Of a DNA stretch of 64,000 nt, positions 28,842-36,504 are shown piece after piece. The first letter of the stretch is position 1, and every line of letters starts with the position of its first letter. Under the pieces are notes generated by a model. It saw nothing but the letters and a program-made list of their open reading frames with translations, had not been told where the DNA came from and did not search any database. Location: NCBI GenBank assembly GCA_014651175.1, contig BMWJ01000001.1, forward strand, positions 806,001-870,000. The letters are read 5' to 3'. Source of the stretch: Streptomyces clavifer (GTDB lineage: Bacteria; Actinomycetota; Actinomycetes; Streptomycetales; Streptomycetaceae). Made by a program: the position numbers and the translations under genes.

Positions 28842-28884
28842 GGCCCTGACAGCGCTGGAAGTAACAAACGCGCTGTTCAGGGCC
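28842..28884 (-). terminator. Hairpin just past sdaA, inside the element
   Basis: GGCCCTGACAGCGC (28842-28855) pairs with GCGCTGTTCAGGGCC (28870-28884) with one bulged base and a 14-nt loop. It lies 8 bp downstream of the sdaA stop but within the inserted DNA, so the element may have supplied a new terminator for its host gene. Confidence 0.65.
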
Positions 28885-28891
28885 CGCCCTC

Positions 28892-30277
28892 TCAGCACTC
28901 GATGATGTTCACCGCGAGCCCGCCGCGCGCCGTCTCCTTGTACTTGACGCTCATGTCCGCGCCCGTCTCCTTCATCGTCTTGATGACCTTGTCGAGCGAG
29001 ACCTTGTGGCTGCCGTCGCCCCGCAGCGCCATCCTGGCCGCCGTGACGGCCTTCACGGCGGCCATGCCGTTGCGCTCGATGCACGGGATCTGGACGAGGC
29101 CGCCCACCGGGTCGCAGGTCAGGCCGAGATTGTGCTCCATGCCGATCTCGGCGGCGTTCTCCACCTGCTCGGCGGAGCCGCCCAGGACCTCGGCGAGGGC
29201 GCCCGCGGCCATGGAGCAGGCGGAACCGACCTCGCCCTGGCAGCCGACCTCGGCGCCGGAGATCGAGGCGTTCTCCTTGAAGAGCATGCCGATGGCTCCG
29301 GCGGCCAGCAGGAAGCGGACGACGCTGTCGTCCTTCTCGGCCTCGGTGCAGCCGCCGGCCGCGAAGTTCATGTAGTAGTGCAGGACGGCGGGGATGATGC
29401 CCGCGGCGCCGTTGGTCGGGGCCGTCACGACACGGCCGCCGGCGGCGTTCTCCTCGTTGACGGCCATTGCGTAGAGGGTGATCCACTCCATCGCGTGTGC
29501 CTGCGGGTCGCCCTCGGCGCGCAACTGGCGGGCCGTGTTCGCGGCGCGGCGGCGGACCTTCAGACCGCCGGGCAGGATGCCCTCGCGGGACATGCCGCGC
29601 GAGACGCAGGCCTGCATGACGCGCCAGATCTCCAGGAGGCCGGTGCGGATCTCGTCCTCGGTGCGCCAGGCCTTCTCGTTCTCCAGCATCAGCGAGGAGA
29701 TGGACAGGCCGGTCTCCCGGGCGAGCCGCAGCAGCTCGTCGCCGGTGCGGAAGGGGTGCCGGAGGACGGTGTCGTCCGGGACGATCGGGTCCTCGCCGGC
29801 CACCGCGTCGTCGTCGACGACGAAGCCGCCGCCGACCGAGTAGTACGTCTTCTCCAGGAGCGGGGCGCCCTCGTGGTCGTACGCGAGGACGGTCATCCCG
29901 TTGGCGTGGTACGGCAGTGCCTTGCGGCGGTGCAGGACGAGCTGCTCGTCGGCGTCGAAGGGGATCTCGTGCATGCCGAGGAGGTTGATGCGCCCGGTGG
30001 AGCGGATCTCCTCGATGCGGGAGTCGGCGCCCTCGACGTCCACGGTGCGGGGCGACTCGCCCTCCAGGCCGAGCAGGACGGCCTTCGGTGTTCCGTGTCC
30101 GTGGCCGGTCGCGCCGAGGGAGCCGTACAGCTCGGCCCGTATCGACGCGGTGTGGGCCAGCAGGCCCTCGTTCTTGAGGCGGCGGGCGAACATGCGGGCC
30201 GCGCGCATCGGGCCGACGGTGTGGGAGCTGGACGGGCCGATGCCGACCGAGAAGAGGTCGAAGACCGAGATGGCCAC
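28892..30277 (-). CDS. sdaA: L-serine ammonia-lyase, iron-sulfur type
   Basis: A 461-aa single-chain L-serine dehydratase with fused beta and alpha domains. It converts L-serine to pyruvate and ammonia with a [4Fe-4S] cluster. Visible marks are [20 protein letters not shown] at the N-terminus, [24 protein letters not shown] and [19 protein letters not shown]. The protein ends in Cys461; in the characterised Legionella enzyme the C-terminal Cys folds back to ligate the cluster. It is the last gene of the gcvT-gcvH-glyA-sdaA series but has a strong terminator 85 bp upstream of its ATG, so it may have its own promoter. Its 3' end is the integration site of the AbiE cassette. Confidence 0.95.
   Translation of the reverse strand: MAISVFDLFSVGIGPSSSHTVGPMRAARMFARRLKNEGLLAHTASIRAELYGSLGATGHGHGTPKAVLLGLEGESPRTVDVEGADSRIEEIRSTGRINLLGMHEIPFDADEQLVLHRRKALPYHANGMTVLAYDHEGAPLLEKTYYSVGGGFVVDDDAVAGEDPIVPDDTVLRHPFRTGDELLRLARETGLSISSLMLENEKAWRTEDEIRTGLLEIWRVMQACVSRGMSREGILPGGLKVRRRAANTARQLRAEGDPQAHAMEWITLYAMAVNEENAAGGRVVTAPTNGAAGIIPAVLHYYMNFAAGGCTEAEKDDSVVRFLLAAGAIGMLFKENASISGAEVGCQGEVGSACSMAAGALAEVLGGSAEQVENAAEIGMEHNLGLTCDPVGGLVQIPCIERNGMAAVKAVTAARMALRGDGSHKVSLDKVIKTMKETGADMSVKYKETARGGLAVNIIEC
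28893..28956. repeat. Right 64-bp direct repeat (native sdaA 3' end)
   Basis: Identical to 26942-27005. It contains the last 20 codons of sdaA, ending with Cys461, and the first two bases of its TGA stop. Identity stops at the third stop-codon base (28892). Confidence 0.9.
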
Positions 30278-30362
30278 GGGAGTACTCCTAAGGGGTTGGT
30301 AGACGCCGTTGTCTGCCGGGTGGTGCGGGACGGGCCGGTGGGCACGAAGAGCGCGGGGACAA

Positions 30363-30410
30363 GGGTGGGGGCACCGTGCTCACTCTTCAGTGTGCGCGGT
30401 GCCCCCACCC
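30363..30410 (-). terminator. Hairpin between glyA and sdaA
   Basis: Perfect 14-bp arms GGGTGGGGGCACCG (30363-30376) and CGGTGCCCCCACCC (30397-30410), with a small inner stem in the loop, 21 bp past the glyA stop. It should end or attenuate transcripts entering sdaA. Confidence 0.75.
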
Positions 30411-30431
30411 GACGTGCAAACTGCGGGTGGC

Positions 30432-31691
30432 CTACTTGAGGCCGGAGTACAGCGGGAACTTCTCGGCGAGCGCGATCACGCGGGCCTTGAGGTCGCCGGC
30501 GTCGTAGGCCGGCTTCAGGGCGGAGGCGATGATCTCCGCGACCTCGGTGAAGTCCTCGGTCCCGAAACCACGGGTCGCCAGGGCCGGCGTACCGATCCGC
30601 AGGCCCGAGGTCACCATCGGCGGCCGCGGGTCGTTCGGGACGGCGTTGCGGTTGACCGTGATGCCCAGCTCGTGGAGCCGGTCCTCGGCCTGCTGGCCGT
30701 CCAGCTCGGAGTTGCGCAGGTCGACGAGGACCAGGTGGACGTCCGTACCGCCGGAGAGGACGGACACGCCCACCTCGGTCACGTCCTGCTGGACCAGCCG
30801 CTCGGCGAGGATGCGGGCGCCGTCCAGGGTGCGCTGCTGGCGCTCCTTGAACTCCTCGGTCGCCGCCACCTTGAAGGAGACCGCCTTGGCGGCGATCACG
30901 TGCTCCAGCGGGCCGCCCTGCTGACCGGGGAAGACCGCCGAGTTGATCTTCTTCGCGAGCTCCTGCGTCGACAGGATGACGCCACCGCGCGGACCGCCGA
31001 GGGTCTTGTGCGTGGTGGTCGTGACGACGTGGGCGTGCGGCACCGGGTTGGGGTGCAGACCCGCGGCGACCAGGCCCGCGAAGTGCGCCATGTCGACCAT
31101 CAGGTACGCGCCGACCTCGTCCGCGACGCGGCGGAAGGCGGCGAAGTCGAGCTGACGGGGGTACGCGGACCAGCCGGCCACGATCAGCTTCGGCTTGGAC
31201 TCCTTGGCGAGGCGCTCGACCTCGGCCATGTCCACGACGCCGGTGTCGTCGACGTGGTACGGGACCACGTTGTAGAGCTTGCCGGAGAAGTTGATCTTCA
31301 TGCCGTGGGTCAGGTGACCGCCGTGGGCCAGGTTCAGGCCCATGATCGTGTCGCCCGGCTTCAGCAGCGCGAACATCGCGGCGGCGTTCGCCTGCGCACC
31401 GGAGTGCGGCTGGACGTTCGCGGCCTCGGCGCCGAAGAGCGCCTTGACGCGGTCGATGGCGATCTGCTCGACCACGTCGACGTGCTCGCAGCCGCCGTAG
31501 TAGCGGCGGCCCGGGTAGCCCTCGGCGTACTTGTTGGTGAGGACGGAGCCCTGGGCCTCCATGACCGCGACCGGAGCGAAGTTCTCCGAGGCGATCATCT
31601 CGAGGGTGGACTGCTGACGGTGGAGCTCGGCGTCGACGGCGGCGGCGACGTCCGGGTCCAGCTCGTGGAGGGAGGAGTTCAGAAGCGACAT
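30432..31691 (-). CDS. glyA: Serine hydroxymethyltransferase
   Basis: A 419-aa PLP enzyme interconverting serine and glycine with tetrahydrofolate as one-carbon carrier. The PLP lysine lies in [15 protein letters not shown], and the substrate loop [17 protein letters not shown] and [10 protein letters not shown] are typical. It sits 19 bp after gcvH, in an operon with gcvT and gcvH under the glycine riboswitch, so this copy probably serves glycine breakdown. Full length for the family. Confidence 0.97.
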   Translation of the reverse strand: MSLLNSSLHELDPDVAAAVDAELHRQQSTLEMIASENFAPVAVMEAQGSVLTNKYAEGYPGRRYYGGCEHVDVVEQIAIDRVKALFGAEAANVQPHSGAQANAAAMFALLKPGDTIMGLNLAHGGHLTHGMKINFSGKLYNVVPYHVDDTGVVDMAEVERLAKESKPKLIVAGWSAYPRQLDFAAFRRVADEVGAYLMVDMAHFAGLVAAGLHPNPVPHAHVVTTTTHKTLGGPRGGVILSTQELAKKINSAVFPGQQGGPLEHVIAAKAVSFKVAATEEFKERQQRTLDGARILAERLVQQDVTEVGVSVLSGGTDVHLVLVDLRNSELDGQQAEDRLHELGITVNRNAVPNDPRPPMVTSGLRIGTPALATRGFGTEDFTEVAEIIASALKPAYDAGDLKARVIALAEKFPLYSGLK

Positions 31692-31710
31692 CAGGTGGTC
31701 CCTTGGGGTC

Positions 31711-32088
31711 TCAGTTACCGGAGAACTCGGTGTACTCGTCGGCGGAGAGAAGGTCCTTCGGCTCCTCCGCGACGCGCACCTTGAACAGCCAGCCGCCCTC
31801 GAAGGGAGCGGAGTTCACCAGCGACGGGTCGTCCACGACGTCCTGGTTCGCCGCGGTCACCTCGCCGGTCACCGGCGAGTACAGGTCGCTGACCGACTTG
31901 GTCGACTCCAGCTCACCGCAGGTCTCGCCCGCGGTCACCGTGTCACCGACCTCCGGGAGCTGGGCGTAGACGACGTCGCCGAGCGCGTTGGCCGCGAACT
32001 CGGTGATGCCGATCGTGGCCACACCGTCCTCGTCGGCCGACAGCCACTCGTGCTCCTTGCTGTACCGCAGCTGCTGGGGGTTGCTCAT
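31711..32088 (-). CDS. gcvH: Glycine cleavage system H protein
   Basis: A 125-aa lipoyl carrier that shuttles the aminomethyl group between the P, T and L proteins. The lipoylation site is the Lys of [20 protein letters not shown]. The N-terminus has the usual [14 protein letters not shown]. It lies between gcvT and glyA on the minus strand. gcvP, the decarboxylase, is not in this window and must be elsewhere. Confidence 0.97.
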   Translation of the reverse strand: MSNPQQLRYSKEHEWLSADEDGVATIGITEFAANALGDVVYAQLPEVGDTVTAGETCGELESTKSVSDLYSPVTGEVTAANQDVVDDPSLVNSAPFEGGWLFKVRVAEEPKDLLSADEYTEFSGN

Positions 32089-32177
32089 GGTCTGAATTCT
32101 CCTGTACGCGGGGGAGTGCTGATGAACGGTGGTCTTGCGTGGTGAGACGGGACTACGTCACGTCCGGGCGGGCGGGA

Positions 32178-33308
32178 CTACTTCTCGCGCTTGTAGAAGG
32201 GCAGCGCGACGACCTCGTACGGCTCGTGCGTGCCCCGGATGTCGACGCCCACGCCCTCGGTGCCGGGCGTGGCGTACGCCGCGTCGACGTACGCCATGGC
32301 GATCGGCCTGCCCAGTGTGGGCGAGGGGGCGCCGGAGGTGACCTCGCCCACGACCTGTCCCGCGACGACGACGGAGAACCCGGCGCGCGGGACCCTGCGG
32401 CCCCCGGCGACCAGGCCGACCAGCTTGCGCGGGGGAGCGGACTCGGCGCGCCCGGCAGCGGCCAGCAGCGCCTCGCGGCCGACGAAGTCGCCCTCCTTCT
32501 CGAACTTCACGACCCGGCCGAGCCCCGCGTCGAACGGGGTCAGCGCGGTGGTCAGCTCGTGCCCGTACAGCGGCATGCCCGCCTCCAGGCGCAGCGTGTC
32601 GCGGCAGGAGAGGCCGCACGGGATCAGGCCGTGCGGGGCGCCCGCCTCGGTGAGGGCCTTCCACAGCTGCTCGGCGTGCTCGGGGGCGACGAAGAGCTCG
32701 AAGCCGTCCTCGCCGGTGTACCCGGTACGGGCGATCAGCGCCGGGACGCCGGCGACCGTGCCCGGCAGGCCCGCGTAGTACTTCAGTCCGTCCAGATCGG
32801 CGTCCGTGACCGACTTCAGTACGGCGGAGGACTCGGGGCCCTGGACGGCGAGCAGCGCGTACGCGTCGCGGTCGTCCCGCACCTCGGCGTCGAAGGCCCC
32901 GACACGCTCGACGAGCGTGTCCAGGACCAGCTGCGCGTTGCCCGCGTTGGCGACGACCAGGTACTCGGGGGTCTCCGCCGCGCCCAGGCGGTACACGATC
33001 AGGTCGTCCAGGATCCCGCCGTCCTCGGCCACGATCATCGTGTAGCGGGCCCGGCCCCGGCCGATGGTGGCGATGTTGCCGACCAGGGCGTGGTTCAGGA
33101 AGTCCACGGCCTGCGGCCCGGTGACGGTGATCTCGCCCATGTGCGACAGGTCGAAGAGCCCGGCCCGGTCACGTACGGCGTGGTGCTCGTCGCGCTCGCT
33201 GGCGTAGCGCAGGGGCATGTCCCAGCCCGCGAAATCGGTCATGGTCGCGCCCAGGGACCGGTGCAGCGCGTCGAGGGCGGTGAGACGGGAAGCGGGGGCA
33301 GTGCTCAT
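32178..33308 (-). CDS. gcvT: Aminomethyltransferase, glycine cleavage T protein
   Basis: A 376-aa enzyme that releases ammonia from the H-protein-bound aminomethyl group and makes methylene-tetrahydrofolate. Motifs include LGATMTDFAGWDMPLRYASE, AGLFDLSHMGEI, ARTGYTGEDGFELFV and a C-terminal barrel with GTHEPYEV. ATG at 33308 has GGAG at 8-nt spacing; a longer frame to 33353 would read into the riboswitch. It is the first gene of the operon and is preceded by a tandem glycine riboswitch. Confidence 0.96.
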   Translation of the reverse strand: MSTAPASRLTALDALHRSLGATMTDFAGWDMPLRYASERDEHHAVRDRAGLFDLSHMGEITVTGPQAVDFLNHALVGNIATIGRGRARYTMIVAEDGGILDDLIVYRLGAAETPEYLVVANAGNAQLVLDTLVERVGAFDAEVRDDRDAYALLAVQGPESSAVLKSVTDADLDGLKYYAGLPGTVAGVPALIARTGYTGEDGFELFVAPEHAEQLWKALTEAGAPHGLIPCGLSCRDTLRLEAGMPLYGHELTTALTPFDAGLGRVVKFEKEGDFVGREALLAAAGRAESAPPRKLVGLVAGGRRVPRAGFSVVVAGQVVGEVTSGAPSPTLGRPIAMAYVDAAYATPGTEGVGVDIRGTHEPYEVVALPFYKREK

Positions 33309-33350
33309 GGATACGGCTCCAGGGCATGACGACGGAGGACGATCCCTCCC

Positions 33351-33580
33351 CATCTGTCATCGGAACCTGAGAGGTTCGCCGGGACCCGCTGAAAGGGTCC
33401 TGGAGGGGGCCTGAACGAGTCAGCCCCTCCGGGGTCGGCTTGCACCTTGGGTGGAGCCGCAGAACGGCCCGCTTTTCAGATCTGCCTCATCCGCGCGGTA
33501 CGGGGCCTGAGAGATTCAAGGGAGGATCTTGCTCCTTCGGCGCCCGGTGCACACAGTGACCGGGACTCTCCCGCGCGGAT
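33351..33580 (-). ncRNA. Tandem glycine riboswitch
   Basis: The minus-strand leader of gcvT carries two glycine aptamers. The first has GGGAGAG near its 5' end, GGCGCCGAAGGAGCAA and GAATCTCTCAGG; the second has CCAAGGTGCAAGCCGACC, GAACCTCTCAGG and the conserved ATGACAGA. They are separated by a short linker, the usual cooperative arrangement. Glycine binding is known to switch on gcv operons, here gcvT-gcvH-glyA. About 40 bp lie between the second aptamer and the gcvT ATG, suggesting control of translation initiation or nearby transcription. Confidence 0.93.
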
Positions 33581-33794
33581 TCAAACGGCCGGTATGGAGT
33601 TGGCGGGGTCATCATCGCACGCATTGCGGGAGAGTGGGTGTCCGGATCCGTACGGCAGGTCCGCGGCCGGGCAGGTGCTGACACGGCGGCACGCCCGGTG
33701 CGGACCCGTACGGCCGGAACCGGTTGTGTCGCATTACCTTTTCTTTACACTTCTTGGGCAGGTCAGGTGTGGGTGAATCGGCAGGGGGACGGCG
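33581..33794. other. Divergent promoter region, gcv operon / ATPase gene
   Basis: 214 bp without a gene. An A+T-rich tract at about 33733-33755 (CATTACCTTTTCTTTACAC) is the most promoter-like part and lies 40 bp before the ATPase start. The left half probably holds the gcvT promoter ahead of the riboswitch. Confidence 0.45.
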
Positions 33795-34469
33795 ATGACG
33801 TTGCAGCGCGACGTGGCGGCCACGGGGGCGGCGCGCGGTGCGATGCCCGCTCAGCAGGGCGTGCGTGCCAGGGAGCTCACCGGCACGCACGCCCCGGTGG
33901 TGCGTGACCTGCGGGGCACGGGCGGGCGCGGCCCGCGCAGCCTGGACTTCGCGGCGGGTGACCTGGTGGTGGTTTCCGGCCTGCCCGGCAGCGGGAAGTC
34001 GACGCTGATCCGGCGCGCGGTCCAGGAGCACGCGATCGACTCCCAGGACACCAGGGACCGCTGGGCCGGCTCCCTGCCCGGGTTACTGCCGTACGCCCTG
34101 TACCGCCCCCTGGTGCGTGCCGCGCACTACCTCGGGCTGTGGCGGGCGCTGCGCTCGGGCGGCTCCGTCGTCGTGCACGACTGCGGTACGCAGGCCTGGG
34201 TGCGCCGGTGGCTGACGCGGGAGGTCCGGCGCCGCGCACGCACCCTGCACCTCGTCCTGCTCGACGTCACCCCGCAGGTGGCCAGAGCGGGCCAGCGGGA
34301 GCGCGGCCGAGGGGTGTCGGGCTACGCCTTCGCCCGGCACCGGCGCGCGGTGGGACGCCTGTTGCGTGACACGGAGAGCGGCCTGCTGCCACCCGGCTGC
34401 GCCTCCGCGGTGCTCCTGGACCGCGACGCGGCCGCAGTGATCACCCGCATCTCGTTTGCGGACGCATAG
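33795..34469 (+). CDS. P-loop ATPase/kinase-like protein
   Basis: 224 aa with an ATP-binding P-loop GLPGSGKST (about 61-69), preceded by LDFAAGDLVVVS. A later VVVHDCGTQAWVRRWL may be the Walker-B-like strand, and an Arg-rich lid (REVRRRARTLHLVLLDVTPQ) follows, as in AAA_33/zeta-type small-molecule kinases. No zeta-toxin substrate motif is evident and there is no antitoxin next to it. ATG at 33795 follows GGGGGA. The substrate is unknown; conservation near the gcv operon suggests housekeeping. Confidence 0.78.
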   Translation: MTLQRDVAATGAARGAMPAQQGVRARELTGTHAPVVRDLRGTGGRGPRSLDFAAGDLVVVSGLPGSGKSTLIRRAVQEHAIDSQDTRDRWAGSLPGLLPYALYRPLVRAAHYLGLWRALRSGGSVVVHDCGTQAWVRRWLTREVRRRARTLHLVLLDVTPQVARAGQRERGRGVSGYAFARHRRAVGRLLRDTESGLLPPGCASAVLLDRDAAAVITRISFADA

Positions 34470-34610
34470 GCCGAGAAGTGCTGTCCGGGTGTCCGGAATC
34501 TGGACGGTTCGCAGGCCCCGGCCTGCGCCGCTGCCCGCGGCACTGCCGTCCGGGCGCGGCTCGTCTAAGGTTTCTGCCGCACAGCATGGCGAGAAGGGGA
34601 CACAGACACC

Positions 34611-35381
34611 GTGGACATTCCGGCCCAGGCCCACGTCCATCCGCAGCACGGATGGCCGGCCAACGAGCTCGAAGAAGTGCTCAGCGCCTCGCTCGGCGTG
34701 CCCGGGGCCGGCAGCCGGCTGGTCGAAGTGCTCGGCCGCAGCCTGCTCTGGGTGCCCCTCCCGAACGGCGGCGGACCCGACAGCCCCGACCTGGACCTGC
34801 CGACGGTCGACATCGACGGCGGCGCGTACGTGCCCGTCTTCAGCTCCGAGGCGCAGTTCCTCCACTGCGTCGGCTCCCACATGTCCTTCGCCGTCGCGCC
34901 CGCCCGGGAGTTCGCCCGCGGACTCCCTCCGCAGCTGGGCATCGCGGTCAACCCGGGCGGAGCGGTCGGCGTGCCGATGCCGCCGCCCGCCGTCGCCGAG
35001 CTCTGCAGGGCCGGCCGCACCCCGCTGGACGGGCCCGGCGGCGGGGGGAGGGTCCGGCTGTACGAGCCGGACTGGAAGGAGGACCCCGTCGACTTCCTCT
35101 CCGCGGTCGCCGCCGAATTCCAGGACACCGGCGTGGTGAGCACCGCCCGCCGGGCGCTGGCCAGCATCGAGGGCGGCGACCCGGTCCTCTTCGTCGGCGT
35201 CGAATTCGCCACCTGGGACGGCGCCGGGCAGAGCGCGCCGATGGAGGCTCTGGGCCGCGCCCTCGGCCGGGCGGGGTCGCCCTGGCCGGTCAATCTCGTC
35301 CTGCTCGACGTGACACAGGACCCCGTGGGGGACTGGATGCTGGACAAGGTGAGGCCGTTCTACCGGCGCGAGGGGCACTGA
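34611..35381 (+). CDS. SseB-family protein, copy 1
   Basis: 256 aa, matching the two-part SseB family named after E. coli sseB (enhanced serine sensitivity). An N-terminal SseB_N-like domain contains LEEVLSASLGVPGAGSRLVE, LLWVPLPNGGG and YVPVFSSEAQFLHCVG. The C-terminal part has LFVGVEFATWDGAGQSAPME and ends YRREGH. The biochemical role of the family is not established. The protein is soluble and unlinked to export. GTG at 34611 is used. A diverged paralogue follows 144 bp downstream. Confidence 0.82.
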   Translation: MDIPAQAHVHPQHGWPANELEEVLSASLGVPGAGSRLVEVLGRSLLWVPLPNGGGPDSPDLDLPTVDIDGGAYVPVFSSEAQFLHCVGSHMSFAVAPAREFARGLPPQLGIAVNPGGAVGVPMPPPAVAELCRAGRTPLDGPGGGGRVRLYEPDWKEDPVDFLSAVAAEFQDTGVVSTARRALASIEGGDPVLFVGVEFATWDGAGQSAPMEALGRALGRAGSPWPVNLVLLDVTQDPVGDWMLDKVRPFYRREGH

Positions 35382-35525
35382 GCACACGTCACCCGTGGCG
35401 TCGAGCCGGTGTCAGGGGCGGCGCATAAGCTGGTTTGATGGCGAGGTCGCCCCGTGTGCCCGGGAGCGGCGGAACGGCACCCGCGGGACAGCGGGACAGC
35501 GGATCGAAGAGGGGCGGGACCCAGG

Positions 35526-36317
35526 GTGAGTGCGTCAGGCACCGCGGCGGCCGGACAGGTCGAGCACATGCTGCGGCAGGTGACCCCGGGGCGCCTCGAC
35601 TCGTACGAGCAGCTGCTGCAGGCCCTGGCCGACGGCCGGATCTGGATGCTGCTCTGGCACGGCACGGCGGGATCGCCCGATGCCCAGTACGGCAACATGG
35701 AGGTCGACGGGCTGGGTTACGCCCCCTGTGTGACCTCCGCCCAGGAGCTCTCGGCCAGTGGCTGGAACAGGGCCCACGAGCTGATCACCGGCCGTGACAT
35801 CGCCCGCGCCCTCTTCCCCGACCGCTGGGGCATCTGGCTCAACCCGCACGCCCCCGACGGCGGCGTCGGAATCCCCTGGCTGGACCTGCGCCGCATCGCG
35901 ACGGGTCTCGACCGGATGCCGGCCGGCCCGCTGCGGCTCTCCGAACCCGCCATCGAGATCCCGCAGTTCTACGCCCTGCTGTCGCACAACGCCCACCGCA
36001 CCCCCGCCGTGCGCGCGCTGCGCCGTGCCTGGGTGCAGCCCGCGCTCGGCGCTCCGTACCTCGCGATCGGACTCGACCTCTACGACACGGGCCGGCCCTC
36101 CGTCGACGCGGTCCGCGCGATGATGCAGCAGTCGATCGGCGTCGTCCCCGACGGGCTGCCGGTCTCCACCGTCTCGATGTCCGACGAGTACGACCCCGTC
36201 GCCATGTGGCTGCGCGCCAACTCCCGGCCGTTCTACGACCGCGAGGCACATGCCCAGGCCGGCCCGCCGCCCACCGCCGCGCCCGGGTACGGCTACCCAC
36301 CGTCACAGCTGCACTGA
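35526..36317 (+). CDS. SseB-family protein, copy 2
   Basis: 263 aa, paralogous to the preceding gene. It has an N-terminal half with VEHMLRQVTPGRLDSYEQLL, WMLLWHGTAGSP and YAPCVTSAQELSASGW, and a C-terminal half with GAPYLAIGLDLYDTGRPSVD. Both end with a similar motif (RPFYDREAH here, RPFYRREGH in copy 1). GTG at 35526 follows a G-rich ribosome site; an ATG-led longer frame from 35454 is less likely. TAAGCT near 35426 may be its -10 box. Function unknown; proximity to sdaA and glyA invites a link to serine tolerance. Confidence 0.78.
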   Translation: MSASGTAAAGQVEHMLRQVTPGRLDSYEQLLQALADGRIWMLLWHGTAGSPDAQYGNMEVDGLGYAPCVTSAQELSASGWNRAHELITGRDIARALFPDRWGIWLNPHAPDGGVGIPWLDLRRIATGLDRMPAGPLRLSEPAIEIPQFYALLSHNAHRTPAVRALRRAWVQPALGAPYLAIGLDLYDTGRPSVDAVRAMMQQSIGVVPDGLPVSTVSMSDEYDPVAMWLRANSRPFYDREAHAQAGPPPTAAPGYGYPPSQLH

Positions 36318-36504
36318 AACCCCCCTGGTTTCGAACGGGTTAACAATCCTCGGCAGGATGTCCCGTATCTGACCGGTTTGTTGAGTGTCCGGGTCTCAGG
36401 TAGGTATCACCGCTATGCGGACTGTTCTCCGCACTGCTTCGCGAATGTAGGGTTCGGGCGAATCATTACCTCTCCACACACTGCTGACCTGGGGTGGACC
36501 CACC

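Larger units (their letters stand above)
26942..28956. mobile_element. Putative AbiE defence cassette inserted at the 3' end of sdaA
   Basis: Two perfect 64-bp direct repeats (26942-27005 and 28893-28956) bracket 1.9 kb that holds only an AbiEi/AbiEii pair. The right repeat is the true end of sdaA; the left one is a detached copy. The enclosed DNA has visibly lower G+C and looser codon usage than both flanks. This is the pattern left by site-specific integration at a gene 3' end. No integrase, excisionase or replication gene is present, so it would have to be a decayed element, or one moved by a recombinase encoded elsewhere. Confidence 0.72.

Noticed and set aside
26942-28956. tRNA gene at the cassette border as integration site
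   Set aside because: No cloverleaf or conserved T-arm sequence is present; the repeated core is plainly the sdaA coding end.
33795-34469. Zeta-type toxin
   Set aside because: The P-loop and lid resemble AAA_33 kinases, but there is no adjacent epsilon antitoxin and no recognisable UDP-sugar binding motif.
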